Assembly (NCBI RefSeq): GCF_019396325.1
Contig: NZ_JAHKRO010000057.1
Span: 1 to 59,256 of the forward strand
Reading direction: 5' to 3'
Source of the DNA: Nonomuraea ceibae
GTDB taxonomy: Bacteria; Actinomycetota; Actinomycetes; Streptosporangiales; Streptosporangiaceae
Length of the DNA: 59,256 nt
The notes beneath the pieces were generated by a model, which had not been told where the DNA came from, did no database searches, and was given only the letters and a program-made list of their open reading frames with translations. Shown piece after piece: positions 33,144 through 41,400 of the stretch (within the stretch, counting starts at the first letter, position 1; every line of letters starts with the position of its first letter). A program made the position numbers and the translations under genes.

Positions 33144-34778
33144 TCACTCCGAGTGTGCCTGGTTCTGGTGAAGGCGCCCCTGGGCCAGCCGGGAGGCCAG
33201 CGCGCCCAGCGGTGCGGGCCCGGCGAGCTGGTTGAGGGTCAGACCCTCCCAGCCGCGCCGCGCGAGCTCGGCCAGCACCTGCGGGATGCGCAGGACCTGG
33301 CCTCCGGCGAGGGTGTAGCTGTCGGAGAGATCGAGGGGGCCGAGGCCGTGCGCCTCCCGCACGGCGTCGGCCAGGGCGCGGGCGGCGGGGCCGGCGTGAC
33401 CGTGCCACGTCTCCAGCGGGACGGGGGCGGGCGGCGCGCCCGCCGGGGCGAACCCGGCGATCCGGGCCGCCTCGCCGAGCGTCGGACCGGGCGCGCCCTC
33501 TTGTGACGCGCGGGCGTCGCAGGTGAGGACCAGCGCCTCCATGCCGCGCAGGAACCGCTCGACGTCGCCGGCGTCCATGACGGACGAGGCGGCGTGCAGC
33601 GACAGGGCGACCGCGTCGCGCCACTCGTCCACCCGCAGGTACGTGTCGTCGCCGTGGTGCGCCCACGCCCACGGCACCGGGTTCCAGGTGAAGGCGGTGC
33701 GCCGGCCGCCGTACTCGCGGGTGCGCTGCTTGATGAAGTTGATCTCCGAGCCGAGCCGTACGGCGACGCCGCGCCGCGACCCCTCCCGCGACACCATCTC
33801 CACGACCTTGTCGTAGGGCACGTACGCGTGCTCCCCGGCCCGCCCGTACGCGGCGGCCACCCGGCGCAGCAGCTCGCCGAACGAGGGGTCGCCCGCGCAG
33901 CTCACCCGCACCAGCATCGGCGAGAACATGCACGTCAGCACGTCGGGGCACGGGTGCGACTCACGGTTGCTGACGAACGCCAGGTGCGCCACGTCGGCGC
34001 GCCCGGTGTAGAGGGCCGCCATCGCCGTGTAGGCGGCCACGTGCACCAGCGACGGCCACACGCCGTGCCGGGCGGCGATCCGCCGCGACGCCGCCAGCAT
34101 CGGCGGCGAGATCAGCGTCGCGTGCCCGGCCGGAGGGCCGTCGGCCCGCTCGGTCCGGCGCGCCGCGAACGGGTCGGCCGGCAGCGCGCCGACCTCCTCC
34201 TGCCAGTACGCCATCGCGCGTGACGCCACGATGGCCGCGTCCGCCGACGCCTCGTGCCGGGCCAGGTCGGCGGGCTGGTGGCGGACCGGCGGCAGCGCGG
34301 CCGGGCGCCGGGCGACGGCCCCCGCGCTCTGCGTGCGCAGCTCCCGCTTGATCTCCCCGAGCGTCCACATGTCGACCGCCAGGTGGTTGAACACCAGCAC
34401 GCACTGCCGCGGCGCCCCGCCGGAGGTGATCAGGCACGCCCGCACCGGCCACTCCCCGGCCAGGTCGAACGGCCGCGTGCTGAGCTCCTCGACCACCTCG
34501 GCGGGCGTGGCGCCGCCGTCGCGCTCGGCGGTCACCACCGTGACCGGCAACGGCGCGGGCGGGCGCACCCGCTGCTCCGGCCCCGGGCCGAAGGTCGTGC
34601 GCAGGATCTCGTGCCGCCGCGTCAGGTACGTGAGCATCGCCCGGCAGGCCGCGACCGTCAGCCCCGCGGGCAGGTCGAACCGCAGCACCACGTGCGTCTC
34701 GTGCTGGTGGCCGGGCGGCAGCTGGTGGACCCGCAGCCACATGTAGCGCTGCCCCCAGCACAGGCTCGCGGATTTCAT
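33144..34778 (-). CDS. Free-standing condensation protein with degenerate carrier domain
   Basis: A 544-residue NRPS-type protein. The condensation domain fills about 1-440. Its HHxxxDG motif reads NHLAVDM, keeping catalytic His132 and Asp136 but losing the first His and the Gly. A C-terminal region of about 75 residues matches a peptidyl carrier domain (SDSYTLAGGQVLRIPQVLAEL), but the phosphopantetheine Ser of the usual GGHSL is Val495, so it cannot be loaded. ATG 34778 is preferred because GGGTGGGAGA precedes it; the frame extends 21 codons further upstream. It leads the minus-strand run with the orphan and desulfurase genes and is divergent from the free carrier protein. It probably makes an amide or ester with partners acting in trans. 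Confidence 0.87.
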   Translation of the reverse strand: MKSASLCWGQRYMWLRVHQLPPGHQHETHVVLRFDLPAGLTVAACRAMLTYLTRRHEILRTTFGPGPEQRVRPPAPLPVTVVTAERDGGATPAEVVEELSTRPFDLAGEWPVRACLITSGGAPRQCVLVFNHLAVDMWTLGEIKRELRTQSAGAVARRPAALPPVRHQPADLARHEASADAAIVASRAMAYWQEEVGALPADPFAARRTERADGPPAGHATLISPPMLAASRRIAARHGVWPSLVHVAAYTAMAALYTGRADVAHLAFVSNRESHPCPDVLTCMFSPMLVRVSCAGDPSFGELLRRVAAAYGRAGEHAYVPYDKVVEMVSREGSRRGVAVRLGSEINFIKQRTREYGGRRTAFTWNPVPWAWAHHGDDTYLRVDEWRDAVALSLHAASSVMDAGDVERFLRGMEALVLTCDARASQEGAPGPTLGEAARIAGFAPAGAPPAPVPLETWHGHAGPAARALADAVREAHGLGPLDLSDSYTLAGGQVLRIPQVLAELARRGWEGLTLNQLAGPAPLGALASRLAQGRLHQNQAHSE

Positions 34779-34955
34779 TTTCTCCCACCCCCGGCGGTCG
34801 GCGGACACATTCGAGGATCGGCTTTTCAGGACAGCCGGCACAACCGCTGTTCAATGGCAGGTTCCGGCCGTGGGAAACGGCCAGGAGCGCCATTGTTGAC
34901 CGATGATCCGCCGTTCGGCAGCCTGAATATTCACCACTGGATTGGGGGTAACGCG
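34779..34955. promoter_or_regulatory. Divergent region between condensation and carrier protein genes
   Basis: A 177-bp gap without the AGGGGT element found in the left half. It holds the 44-bp dyad described next, a TTGACC hexamer at 34896-34901 that could be a -35 box for the carrier gene, and the palindrome GAATATTC at 34925-34932. A matching -10 at normal spacing was not found. Confidence 0.4.
34852..34895. promoter_or_regulatory. 44-bp nested dyad symmetry, candidate operator
   Basis: CAATGGC at 34852-34858 pairs with GCCATTG at 34889-34895, and inside these GGCCGT (34866-34871) pairs with ACGGCC (34877-34882) around a GGGAA loop. The arms are interrupted by 6-7 unpaired bases. It lies centrally between two divergent starts, which fits two nested operator half-sites better than a terminator. 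Confidence 0.45.
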
Positions 34956-35225
34956 ATGCTGGAAATTCCGGACCGGTTCCAGAGCATTCTGCGCGCGCAT
35001 CTGCCGTACGCGGAGTCGGCCGGGCTCACCGCCCGCGACGAGCTGTCGGCGCTCGGTCTCGACTCGATGGGCGTGGTGCGGCTGATGGTCGACATCGAGA
35101 ACGGCTACGCGGTCGAGCTGCCCGACGAGCTCCTGGACGAGTCCACGTTCGCGACCGTCGGCTCGCTGTGGCTGGCGCTGTCCACGCTGATGACGACCCG
35201 CCCGGACCGTCCCAGGCCCTTCTGA
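34956..35225 (+). CDS. Free carrier protein (PCP/ACP)
   Basis: An 89-residue carrier protein with Ser37 in LGLDSMGVVRL as phosphopantetheine site and the expected helices on each side (SILRAHLPYAE and DIENGYAVELP). The ATG at 34956 follows GGGGGTAA. It is alone on the plus strand, between the divergent condensation gene and the convergent adenylation gene, 20 bp from the latter's stop. It is the natural partner for the adenylation enzyme and may replace the dead carrier domain of the condensation protein. It could equally be charged with a polyketide acyl group. Confidence 0.88.
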   Translation: MLEIPDRFQSILRAHLPYAESAGLTARDELSALGLDSMGVVRLMVDIENGYAVELPDELLDESTFATVGSLWLALSTLMTTRPDRPRPF

Positions 35226-35245
35226 GCGGGGCCGTCCCGCAGCCG

Positions 35246-36778
35246 TCACCCGCGCAGGACCGCCGCCACGGCCCGGCGGTCCACCTTCCCGTTGGCGTTG
35301 AGCGGCAGCTCCGCCACCGGCGTGACCGAGCGCGGCACCATGTAGCCGGGCAGCACCTGCGTGACCCCCTTGACCAGCGCCACCGGATCCAGCGCCGCCC
35401 CGTCGAGCCCGGTGCAGGCGGCGGCCAGCTCCGGCTCGCCGTCCGGGCCGGGCAGCGCCAGCACGACCGCCTCCTGCACGCCCGGCTGCCCGCGCAGCGC
35501 GCACTCCACCTCGCCCAGCTCCACCCGGTGGCCGGAGATCTTCACCTGCTGGTCCAGCCGGCCCAGGTGCACCAGCACCCCGTCACGCCAGGCCACCCGG
35601 TCCCCGGTGCGGTACCACAGCTCCGGCGCCGCCGTCGCGCCCGTCTCCGCGCCGGTCGCGACCCGCCCGTCGAACGCGGCGAACCGGCCCGCGTTCACCG
35701 CCGGATCGGTGTAGCCGGGGAAGCGCTGCACGCCGCGCAGGCACAGCTCGCCCTCCTCGGCCGGCCGCCCGTCGCCGTCGATCACCAGGTGCTCCACGCC
35801 CGGGTACGGCAGGCCGATCGGCACCGTCCCGTTGGCCGTCACGGGCCAGCGGGCCGGGTCGGCGGGCAGGCGGTACTCGGTGCAGCTCAGCGTCAGCTCC
35901 GTCGGCCCGTACACGTTCTCCAGGACGCTGTCCGGCGCCGCAGCCTGCCACGCCGCGGCCTGCCGCAGCGTCAGCGGCTCCCCGCAGAACAGGCTCCACC
36001 GCAGCGACGGCATCGACCCCGGCGCCAGCCGGCGCAGCCGCATCGCCACCGACACCACCGACGGCACCGAGAACCAGTGGGTCAGCCGCTCCCGGGAGAC
36101 GAACGCGACCGGTTTGAGCAGGTCGTAGCGGCCCGGCACGACCAGCGTCGCGCCGCTGCCCCAGGTGGCGAACAGGTCGAACACCGACAGGTCGAACGTC
36201 AGGTCGAAGGTCTGCGACACCCTGCACCCCGGCCCGAGCCCGTACCGGGGGATCACGTGCCGCAGGTAGGCGTCCACGCTGCGGTGACGGATCGGCACGC
36301 CCTTCGGCGTCCCCGTCGAGCCCGAGGTGAACAGCACGTAGGCGACGTCGTCGGCCTGCGCCCGCGCGGACGGCGCGGGACCGGACGGGTGCGGCTGCCC
36401 GGCGCCGGCCCGCACCACGCGGACGCCGTCCGGCAGTCCGGGAGGCTCCAGGCCCGCGTCCGACAGCACCGCGCCGAGCCCGGCGGACGCGGCCACCAGC
36501 CGGTTGCGGGCGGGCGGCGCGGCCGGGCTCAGGGGTACGGCCGCCGCGCCGAGCCGCTGGATCGCCAGGTACCCGGCGTAGGCCAGCGGGCCGCGGCCCG
36601 CGTGCAGCCCCACCCGCGACGGCGGCCCGTCGCAGGCGCCGGCGATCAGCGCCGCCAGCCGCCCGGACAGCGCCTCCAGCTCGGCGTACGTCCAGCGTTC
36701 GCCGCCGGCCTCCAGGGCGACCCGGTCGCCGTGACGCGCCGCCGACGCGGCGAACCACTGGTGGAGGGTGCGTGCCAT
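35246..36778 (-). CDS. Free-standing NRPS adenylation enzyme
   Basis: A 510-residue adenylating enzyme that should activate a carboxylic acid as AMP ester and load a carrier protein in trans. Core motifs are LFTSGSTGTPKGVP (A3), FDLTFDLSVFDLFATWGSG (A4 region, with Asp at the position that binds an amino group in amino-acid-activating domains), NVYGPTE (A5), YRTGD (A7) and the final LPLNANGKVDRR with the A10 Lys. It has no carrier or condensation domain. ATG 36778 has a GAGGAGAAGG site. I cannot give a reliable substrate; the Asp suggests an amino acid. It is co-transcribed with the second condensation gene. Confidence 0.9.
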   Translation of the reverse strand: MARTLHQWFAASAARHGDRVALEAGGERWTYAELEALSGRLAALIAGACDGPPSRVGLHAGRGPLAYAGYLAIQRLGAAAVPLSPAAPPARNRLVAASAGLGAVLSDAGLEPPGLPDGVRVVRAGAGQPHPSGPAPSARAQADDVAYVLFTSGSTGTPKGVPIRHRSVDAYLRHVIPRYGLGPGCRVSQTFDLTFDLSVFDLFATWGSGATLVVPGRYDLLKPVAFVSRERLTHWFSVPSVVSVAMRLRRLAPGSMPSLRWSLFCGEPLTLRQAAAWQAAAPDSVLENVYGPTELTLSCTEYRLPADPARWPVTANGTVPIGLPYPGVEHLVIDGDGRPAEEGELCLRGVQRFPGYTDPAVNAGRFAAFDGRVATGAETGATAAPELWYRTGDRVAWRDGVLVHLGRLDQQVKISGHRVELGEVECALRGQPGVQEAVVLALPGPDGEPELAAACTGLDGAALDPVALVKGVTQVLPGYMVPRSVTPVAELPLNANGKVDRRAVAAVLRG

Positions 36779-36802
36779 GGCCTTCTCCTCGATGACGGCC
36801 CG

Positions 36803-38176
36803 CTACCGGGACGACCCGGCCGGGCTCGGCGGGCCGGGCGGGCTGGGCGGGTTCGCCGGGAACAGCGCCGGGGGCAGCTCGGCGCCCGCGCTCCACAGGT
36901 CCTTCAGCGCCCGGTCCGGCTCCGTCAGCGCGAGCTGGATCCCCATCGGGATCGTCCGCATGAGGTCCGTCATCGCCTCGGCCGGCAGCACGTCGGGGTC
37001 GCCCAGCATGAGCACGCCGGTGCGCCCGCCCCGCACCTCCACCCGCACCCGGAACGCCTGCCCGTACGGCTGGGCGACGGGTGTCCAGGCCAGCTCGGCC
37101 GGCGTCTGGTCGGCGGGGTCGCTCGGCCGCCGGTCCACCTGCACGTAGTTGAACCAGGCGCGGAAGAAGTGGTTGACCCAGCAGCCGTGCTCCGGCGCGG
37201 GCCCGGCCACCTCGGTGACGCGGTCGAAGTCGTAGCTGCCGTGCCGGTAGGCCCTGGCCCCCGCCCAGTGCAGCCGCTTGATGTGCTCGGCGAGCGTGGC
37301 CCGCCGGTCCACCTCGGTCACGACGGGGACGAGCTGGTTCATGGTGCCGATGAGGTGCTGGTCCTCCGGGGCGAACCGGTTGGACGACATCAGGCTCATC
37401 GTCACCCGGTCGGTGCCCAGGTGGCGGGCCAGCCCGGCGGCGACGAACGCCATCACCACCGCCGGCGCGGTCACGCCGTGCCTGCGCGCGGCCTCCGCCG
37501 CCAGGCCGCCCAGCCGCCGCGAGTGCAGCGTCAGCTCCAGCCGCTCGCGCTTGACCCGCGCGGGCAGCGTCGGCAGCTCGTCGGTCAGCCCCTCGGCCAG
37601 CACCGACCGCCAGTAGCGCTCGGCGCCCTCCTGGCGGGGCCGCCAGGCGTCCGCGCGCTGCCGCCGCGCCACCTCGCGCGGCGGCGGGCCCGCGGGCGCC
37701 GGGCGGGCGCCCGACGTGAGCGCCTTGAACTCGTCCTGGAGGTGGTGGATCGACCACAGGTCCACGATCAGATGGGAGAACACCAGCGTCAGGTACACCG
37801 GGACGCCGCGCGAGCACACCAGCCGGCCCCGCCAGTTGAGGTCGTCCGCCATCGCGAACGGCACCGCCACCAGCTCCGCCTTGGTCCGCTCGTGCTCGGC
37901 CGGGTCGGTCACCACCCGGTCCACCCGCTCGATCGGCAGCGCCACGCTCTCGTGCACGCGCTGCACCGGCGTGCCGCCGCCCGGGTCGTACGTGGTCCGC
38001 AGGGCCTCGTGCCGGGCGACGAGCCGCTCCAGCGCGGCGGTCACCTGCCCGACGGACAGGCCGCGCAGGTCCCAGGTGGCAGGCAGGTTCGCCTCGGCCA
38101 GCCAGTCCTCCGGATACCGCTCGATCTCCCGCCAGCTGAACAGCTGGCCGTGACTGAGCGGAGACTCGACGGGCAT
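36803..38176 (-). CDS. Second free-standing condensation protein
   Basis: A 457-residue single condensation domain. The active-site motif reads SHLIVDLWS, with catalytic His135 and Asp139 but Ser in place of the first His. RHEALRTTYD near 55-65 and NQLVPVV in the second half fit the fold. The end is a Pro-rich tail without a carrier domain. ATG 38176 follows GGAGGAGGG. It starts the minus-strand pair with the adenylation gene 24 bp downstream and is divergent from the PKS loading gene. Substrates are unknown; joining the activated acid to a polyketide or sugar amine is possible. Confidence 0.88.
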   Translation of the reverse strand: MPVESPLSHGQLFSWREIERYPEDWLAEANLPATWDLRGLSVGQVTAALERLVARHEALRTTYDPGGGTPVQRVHESVALPIERVDRVVTDPAEHERTKAELVAVPFAMADDLNWRGRLVCSRGVPVYLTLVFSHLIVDLWSIHHLQDEFKALTSGARPAPAGPPPREVARRQRADAWRPRQEGAERYWRSVLAEGLTDELPTLPARVKRERLELTLHSRRLGGLAAEAARRHGVTAPAVVMAFVAAGLARHLGTDRVTMSLMSSNRFAPEDQHLIGTMNQLVPVVTEVDRRATLAEHIKRLHWAGARAYRHGSYDFDRVTEVAGPAPEHGCWVNHFFRAWFNYVQVDRRPSDPADQTPAELAWTPVAQPYGQAFRVRVEVRGGRTGVLMLGDPDVLPAEAMTDLMRTIPMGIQLALTEPDRALKDLWSAGAELPPALFPANPPSPPGPPSPAGSSR

Positions 38177-38440
38177 GCGCCCTCCTCCCGCGGCTTCGTC
38201 CGTCCGTCATTCATCCCCGACCGCCGGCGCCCGGGTCAAGGGGCCGGACGGTCGGCGGCGATGGCAACAAATGGCGGCAACAAGGTGCCGCCTGCGACCT
38301 GTGCCCGCGGTCCGAACCGCCAATTAGGGTCTCACTCACTATGCAATGGCCGCGAACTCGTCCGGCTGTCGGTAAATGCTTCACAGCCGTTCGGATAAAC
38401 GGCGTCAATTGGACGCCCGAGGCTTTGGGGTGGCGCATTG
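38177..38440. promoter_or_regulatory. Divergent control region before the modular PKS genes, with three dyads
   Basis: A 264-bp gap between the second condensation gene and the PKS loading gene. Three adjacent inverted repeats lie just before the PKS start: CGGCTGT (38363-38369) with ACAGCCG (38383-38389); GCCGTT (38386-38391) with AACGGC (38398-38403); and GGCGTC (38401-38406) with GACGCC (38412-38417). The last contains TTGGAC, a -35-like hexamer. Adjacent dyads share bases, so they could be alternative structures or a stacked operator. No AGGGGT element is present. Confidence 0.5.
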
Positions 38441-41400
38441 ATGGGTGAGTCGGGACAGCGGAGCGAGCCGGACGCGATCGCCGTCATCGGCATGGCGTGC
38501 AGGCTGCCGCGGGCAACGGATCCGGACAGTTTCTGGAAACTCCTGCGCGATGGCGAGGACGCGGTCACGGACGCGCCCGAAGGCCGATGGCCCGAGGCGG
38601 CCGAGTACCGGCGGGGCGGGTTCCTCGACGACGTCGACGGCTTCGACGCCGCCTTCTTCGGCATCTCGCCGAACGAGGCGGCCGCGATGGACCCGCACCA
38701 GCGGCTGGCGCTCGAACTCGGCTGGGAAGCCCTCGAGCACGCCCGCGTCGTGCCCGCCGCGCTGCGCGGCAGCGCCGCCGGCGTCTTCCTCGGCGCGATC
38801 TCCCAGGACTACGCCGCCCTGCGCGACCGGGCGCCCGGCCCCGGCCGCCACGCCTACACGGGCGTCAACCGGGCGCTGATCGCCAACCGGATCTCGTACG
38901 CGCTCGGGCTGCGCGGCCCCAGCCTCACCCTCGACACCGGCCAGTCGTCGTCGCTCGTCGCGGTCCAGATGGCCGCGGCCAGCCTGCGGCGCGGCGAGAG
39001 CGACGTGGCGCTCGCCGGCGGCGTCAACCTGAACCTGCTCGGCGAGACCACCGCCGCCATCGGCGCGTTCGGCGCGCTGTCCCCCGACGGCCGCTGCCAC
39101 GTCTTCGACGAGCGGGCCAACGGGTACGTGCGCGGCGAGGGCGGCGCCGTCGTCGTGCTCAAGCGGCTCGCCGACGCGCTGGCCGACGGGGACCGGGTGC
39201 ACGCGGTGATCCTCGGCGGGGCCGTCAACAACGACGGCGGCGGCGAAGGGCTGACCGTGCCCAGCGCCCGGGCCCAGGAGGAGGTCATCAGGCTCGCCTG
39301 CGCCGAGGCCGGGGTGACGCCCGGCGAGGTGCGTTACGTCGAGCTGCACGGCACCGGCACCAAGGCCGGCGACCCGGTGGAGGCCGCCGCGCTCGGCGCC
39401 GCCTACGGGGCCGGGCGGGCCGAGCCGCTGCTGGTCGGGTCCGTCAAGACGAACATCGGCCACCTGGAGGGCGCGGCGGGCATCGCTGGGCTGCTCAAGG
39501 TCGTGCTCGCCGTCAAGCACCGCGAACTGCCCGCCAGCCTGCACTTCCGCACGCCGCCCGCCGCCATCCCCCTGGACGCGCTGCGCCTGAGCGTCGTCGC
39601 CGAGACCCGCCCCTGGCCGGACGGCGGCCGCCTGCTCGCGGGCGTGAGCTCGTTCGGCATGGGCGGCACCAACTGCCACCTCATCCTCGCCGAACCCCCG
39701 CCGCCCGCCCCCGGCGCGGCGGCAACCGCCGCGACCGAAGCCGCAGCCGAAGCCGGGGCCGTGACGGGAGCGGGCGATCAGGCACCGTGGGTGCTGTCCG
39801 GGCGAGCGGAAGGGGCCCTGCGTGAGCAGGCCGCCCGGCTGGCCGCGCTCGCGGCGGACCCCGCCGTCGCGCCGGTGGACGTGGCGCTCAGCCTCGCCGC
39901 CACCAGGACGCCGTTCGAGCGGCGCGCCGTCGTCCTCGCCACCGGCCGCGAAGCCCGGCGGGACGCGCTCGCCGCCCTGGCCGAGGGGCGTCCCCACGAC
40001 TCCGTCGTCACCGGCGCCGCCGTGCCCGGCGGGTGCGCGTTCGTCTTCCCCGGCCAGGGCTCCCAGTGGCCCGGGATGGCGCGCGAGCTGATCGACGCCT
40101 CCCCGGTGTTCGCCGCCCGCCTCGCCGAGTGCGCCGACGCCCTCGCGCCCTTCGTTCCGTACGCGCTGATGGACGTCCTGCGCGAGCGCCCCGGCGCGCC
40201 CGGCCTGGACCGCGTCGACGTCGTGCAGCCCGCGCTGTGGGCGGTCATGGTCGCGCTGGCCGGGACGTGGCGCGCGCACGGCGTGCACCCCGCCGCCGTC
40301 GTCGGCCACTCGCAGGGCGAGATCGCCGCCGCCGCCGTCGCCGGGGCGCTCACGCTGGGCGACGCCGCCAGGGTCGTCGCCCTGCGCAGCCGCGCCATCG
40401 CCGGCATCACCGGCAAGGGCGGCATGATGTCGGTCGCCGCCCCGCTGGAGGTGGTCGAGCCCGTGCTGCCCGGCGGCGTGTCCGTCGCCGCCTACAACGG
40501 GCCGCGCTCGCTGGTCGTCTCCGGCCCCCGCGAGGCGCTGGCCGAGCTCGCCGCCCGGCTGCCCGGACACCGCACCAAGATCATTCCGGTCGACTACGCC
40601 TCCCACTCGCCCGAGGTCGAGGCGGTGCGCGAGGACGTGCTGGCCGCGCTCGCCCCGATCCGGCCGGTGAGCGTGGAGACGACGTTCGTCTCGACGCTCA
40701 CGGGCGAGCCGATGGACACCGCCGGGCTCGACGCCGCCTACTGGTACCGCAGCCTGCGCCGCCCCGTCCGCTTCGGCCAGGCGGTGCGCGCCGCCCTGGA
40801 GGAGTGCGCGCTGTTCGTCGAGTGCAGCCCGCACCCGGTGCTGGTCACCGGCGTGGAGGAGACGGCCGAGGACGCGGGCCGCGACGTCGCCGTGACCGGC
40901 ACCCTGCGCCGCGGCGAGGGCGGCGCCGAACGGCTGACCCGGTCGCTGGCCCAGGCGTACGCGCAGGGCGCACCGGTGGACTGGGCCCGCCTCTGCCCCG
41001 GCGGACGCCCGATCGACCTGCCCACGTACCCGTTCCAGCACCTGACCCACGGCGCCTCCGCCACGTCCCGCCGCACCGCGCCGGCGACGCCGGTCCCGCT
41101 GGACGCGGAGCCGCAGCAGGCGGCGCCACGCGGCGGGACGTCGCGCGCCGAGGTGCGCGAGCTGGTGCTGGACACGACGGCGCGGCTGCTCGGCTACGGC
41201 GAGGCGGCGGCGGTCGAGCCCGGCCGCACGTTCAAGGACCTCGGCATGGAGTCCGCCACCGCCGTCGAGCTGCGCGACAAGCTGCGCTCGGCCACCGGGC
41301 TGCGGCTGCCCGCCGGGCTGCTGTACGACCACCCCACGCCCGACCGGCTGACCGCCTTCCTGCACGGGCTGCTCACCGGAGCGGAGCCGGAGCCCGCCAC

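Noticed and set aside
35246..36778. Assigning a specific amino acid to the adenylation enzyme
   Set aside because: The binding-pocket residues could not be aligned reliably by eye. Only the Asp expected for amino-acid substrates is apparent.
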